Of a DNA stretch of 6,703 nt, positions 6,268 to 6,703 are shown piece after piece (within the stretch, counting starts at the first letter, position 1; each line of letters starts with the position of its first letter). This stretch comes from an uncultured Oscillospiraceae bacterium (lineage in GTDB: Bacteria; Bacillota; Clostridia; Oscillospirales; Oscillospiraceae): assembly GCA_900756575.1 (NCBI GenBank), contig CAAEKQ010000166.1, positions 1-6,703 on the forward strand. Reading direction: 5' to 3'. Position numbers and translations under genes: made by a program. The notes beneath the pieces are model-generated. The model saw nothing but the letters and a program-made list of their open reading frames with translations. It searched no databases and had not been told where the DNA came from.

Positions 6268-6309
6268 TACGTTTTTACGGACACTCTGATAAAGTGATTA
6301 CGTTTTTAC
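6268..6309. promoter_or_regulatory. Candidate operator: paired 11-mers around an inverted repeat
   Basis: TACGTTTTTAC occurs at 6268-6278 and again, identically, at 6299-6309, starting 31 bases apart (about three helical turns). Between them CACTCT-GAT-AAAGTG (6282-6296) is an imperfect inverted repeat centred at 6289, almost exactly midway. The group lies about 30 bases upstream of the uppP -35 hexamer and does not overlap the fold-back repeat that begins at 6336. The layout suggests a dimeric or cooperative regulator binding one face of the DNA. I cannot name the regulator. It could instead control a divergent promoter. Confidence 0.45.
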
Positions 6310-6335
6310 TAGCCGCTCTACTTTACTCGCGACCT

Positions 6336-6703
6336 CCGGTGGCTCCATCTTTCGCTGCACGGCGAAAGATGGAGGAGAAAGGCGTGCCAAGGGGCTGCGG
6401 CCCCTTGAATCCCCGGAGTAATGGTTTGGGCCATTCTGACGTGCTTTGTGCGAACCGTCTCGCAACGGTGCATTTGACGCGATTACGTCGGCTGCGGCGC
6501 TAGCGCTTATCCCCTTGCCTCTGCGTGCTGCGCTGCCATGGAAGATAGAAATTCCTTCGCAACCACCCAACTTTCGACTACAAATTAAGTTGGTTATTCA
6601 ATGAGTGTTACGAGCCCACTGCGTTACGTGCAGTACAACAGAGACCGGCGGAAGCAGTGCTTTCGGCAATGAAATTGCCGAAAAAAGGTGGTGCTTGGCT
6701 TTC
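6336..6703 (+). repeat. Second copy of the fold-back repeat (copy B), cut by the window end
   Basis: From CCGGTGGC at 6336 to 6532 this aligns with bases 1-200 at about 85% identity by hand alignment. Hairpin 1 is a perfect 13-bp stem (6343-6355 with 6362-6374, 6-base loop) and hairpin 2 is CAAGGGGC with GCCCCTTG around TGCG (6388-6407). Beyond 6533 the copies diverge. Copy B has its own stems, CCAACTT with AAGTTGG (6567-6573 and 6587-6593) and ACTGC with GCAGT (6618-6622 and 6630-6634). Similarity resumes at GGAAGCAGTGC (6650-6660), matching the central hairpin of the first element. The loop there holds an extra 10-bp stem, TTTCGGCAAT with ATTGCCGAAA (6661-6683). If it has the same layout as 1-450, an inverted right arm should follow beyond the window. 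No gene is supported in this stretch. Confidence 0.82.

Noticed and set aside
5928..6503. Plus-strand frame of 191 codons across the uppP 5' end and repeat copy B
   Set aside because: It is antisense to uppP, then crosses the promoter and the repeat, with no recognisable protein features.
6298..6570. Minus-strand frame of 90 codons in repeat copy B
   Set aside because: It shares residues such as RKMEPPE with frames in the other repeat copies only because the DNA repeat is shared. The stems covary as nucleic acid and not as codons.

Overview
The window reads as chromosomal DNA from a GC-rich, low-motility-type Clostridia genome, most likely an Oscillospirales gut commensal. The evidence for this is the style of the FtsK, UppP and Fic proteins, strong GGAGG ribosome binding sites, and intergenic spaces filled with short hairpin repeats. 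The class-level call is fairly secure. The order-level call rests on recall of similar proteins and repeats and was not checked by a search.

All four supported genes lie on the minus strand, in transcription order from the right. They are uppP (undecaprenyl-diphosphate phosphatase, 6161-5334), ftsK/spoIIIE (DNA translocase, 5064-2290), ansA (cytoplasmic-type L-asparaginase, 2240-1248) and fic (class III self-inhibited Fic AMP transferase, 1214-609). A good extended -10 promoter (6211-6239) lies in front of uppP, with a pair of direct repeats around an inverted repeat further upstream. Gaps of 49 and 33 bases suggest that ftsK, ansA and fic are one transcript, ending at a strong 13-bp terminator hairpin (527-573). 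The 269-base gap between uppP and ftsK holds an array of tiny hairpins separated by a repeated 7-mer, then a pyrimidine-rich leader before the ftsK ribosome binding site.

Both ends of the window are non-coding and occupied by one repeat family. Bases 1-450 look like a complete imperfect fold-back element: a left arm, a central hairpin at 256-288, and an inverted right arm. Bases 6336-6703 hold a second copy in direct orientation to the left arm, cut by the window end. Left-arm copies agree at about 85% over 200 bases by hand alignment. The first hairpin is kept in all three arms with paired base changes, which suggests that the folded form matters.

The gene set combines cell-wall lipid recycling, chromosome translocation, amino-acid degradation and protein AMPylation. 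I see no phage, CRISPR, tRNA, rRNA or classical insertion-sequence genes. The most novel material is the fold-back repeat family, the mini-hairpin array, and the placement of a self-inhibited Fic enzyme in an apparent ftsK operon.
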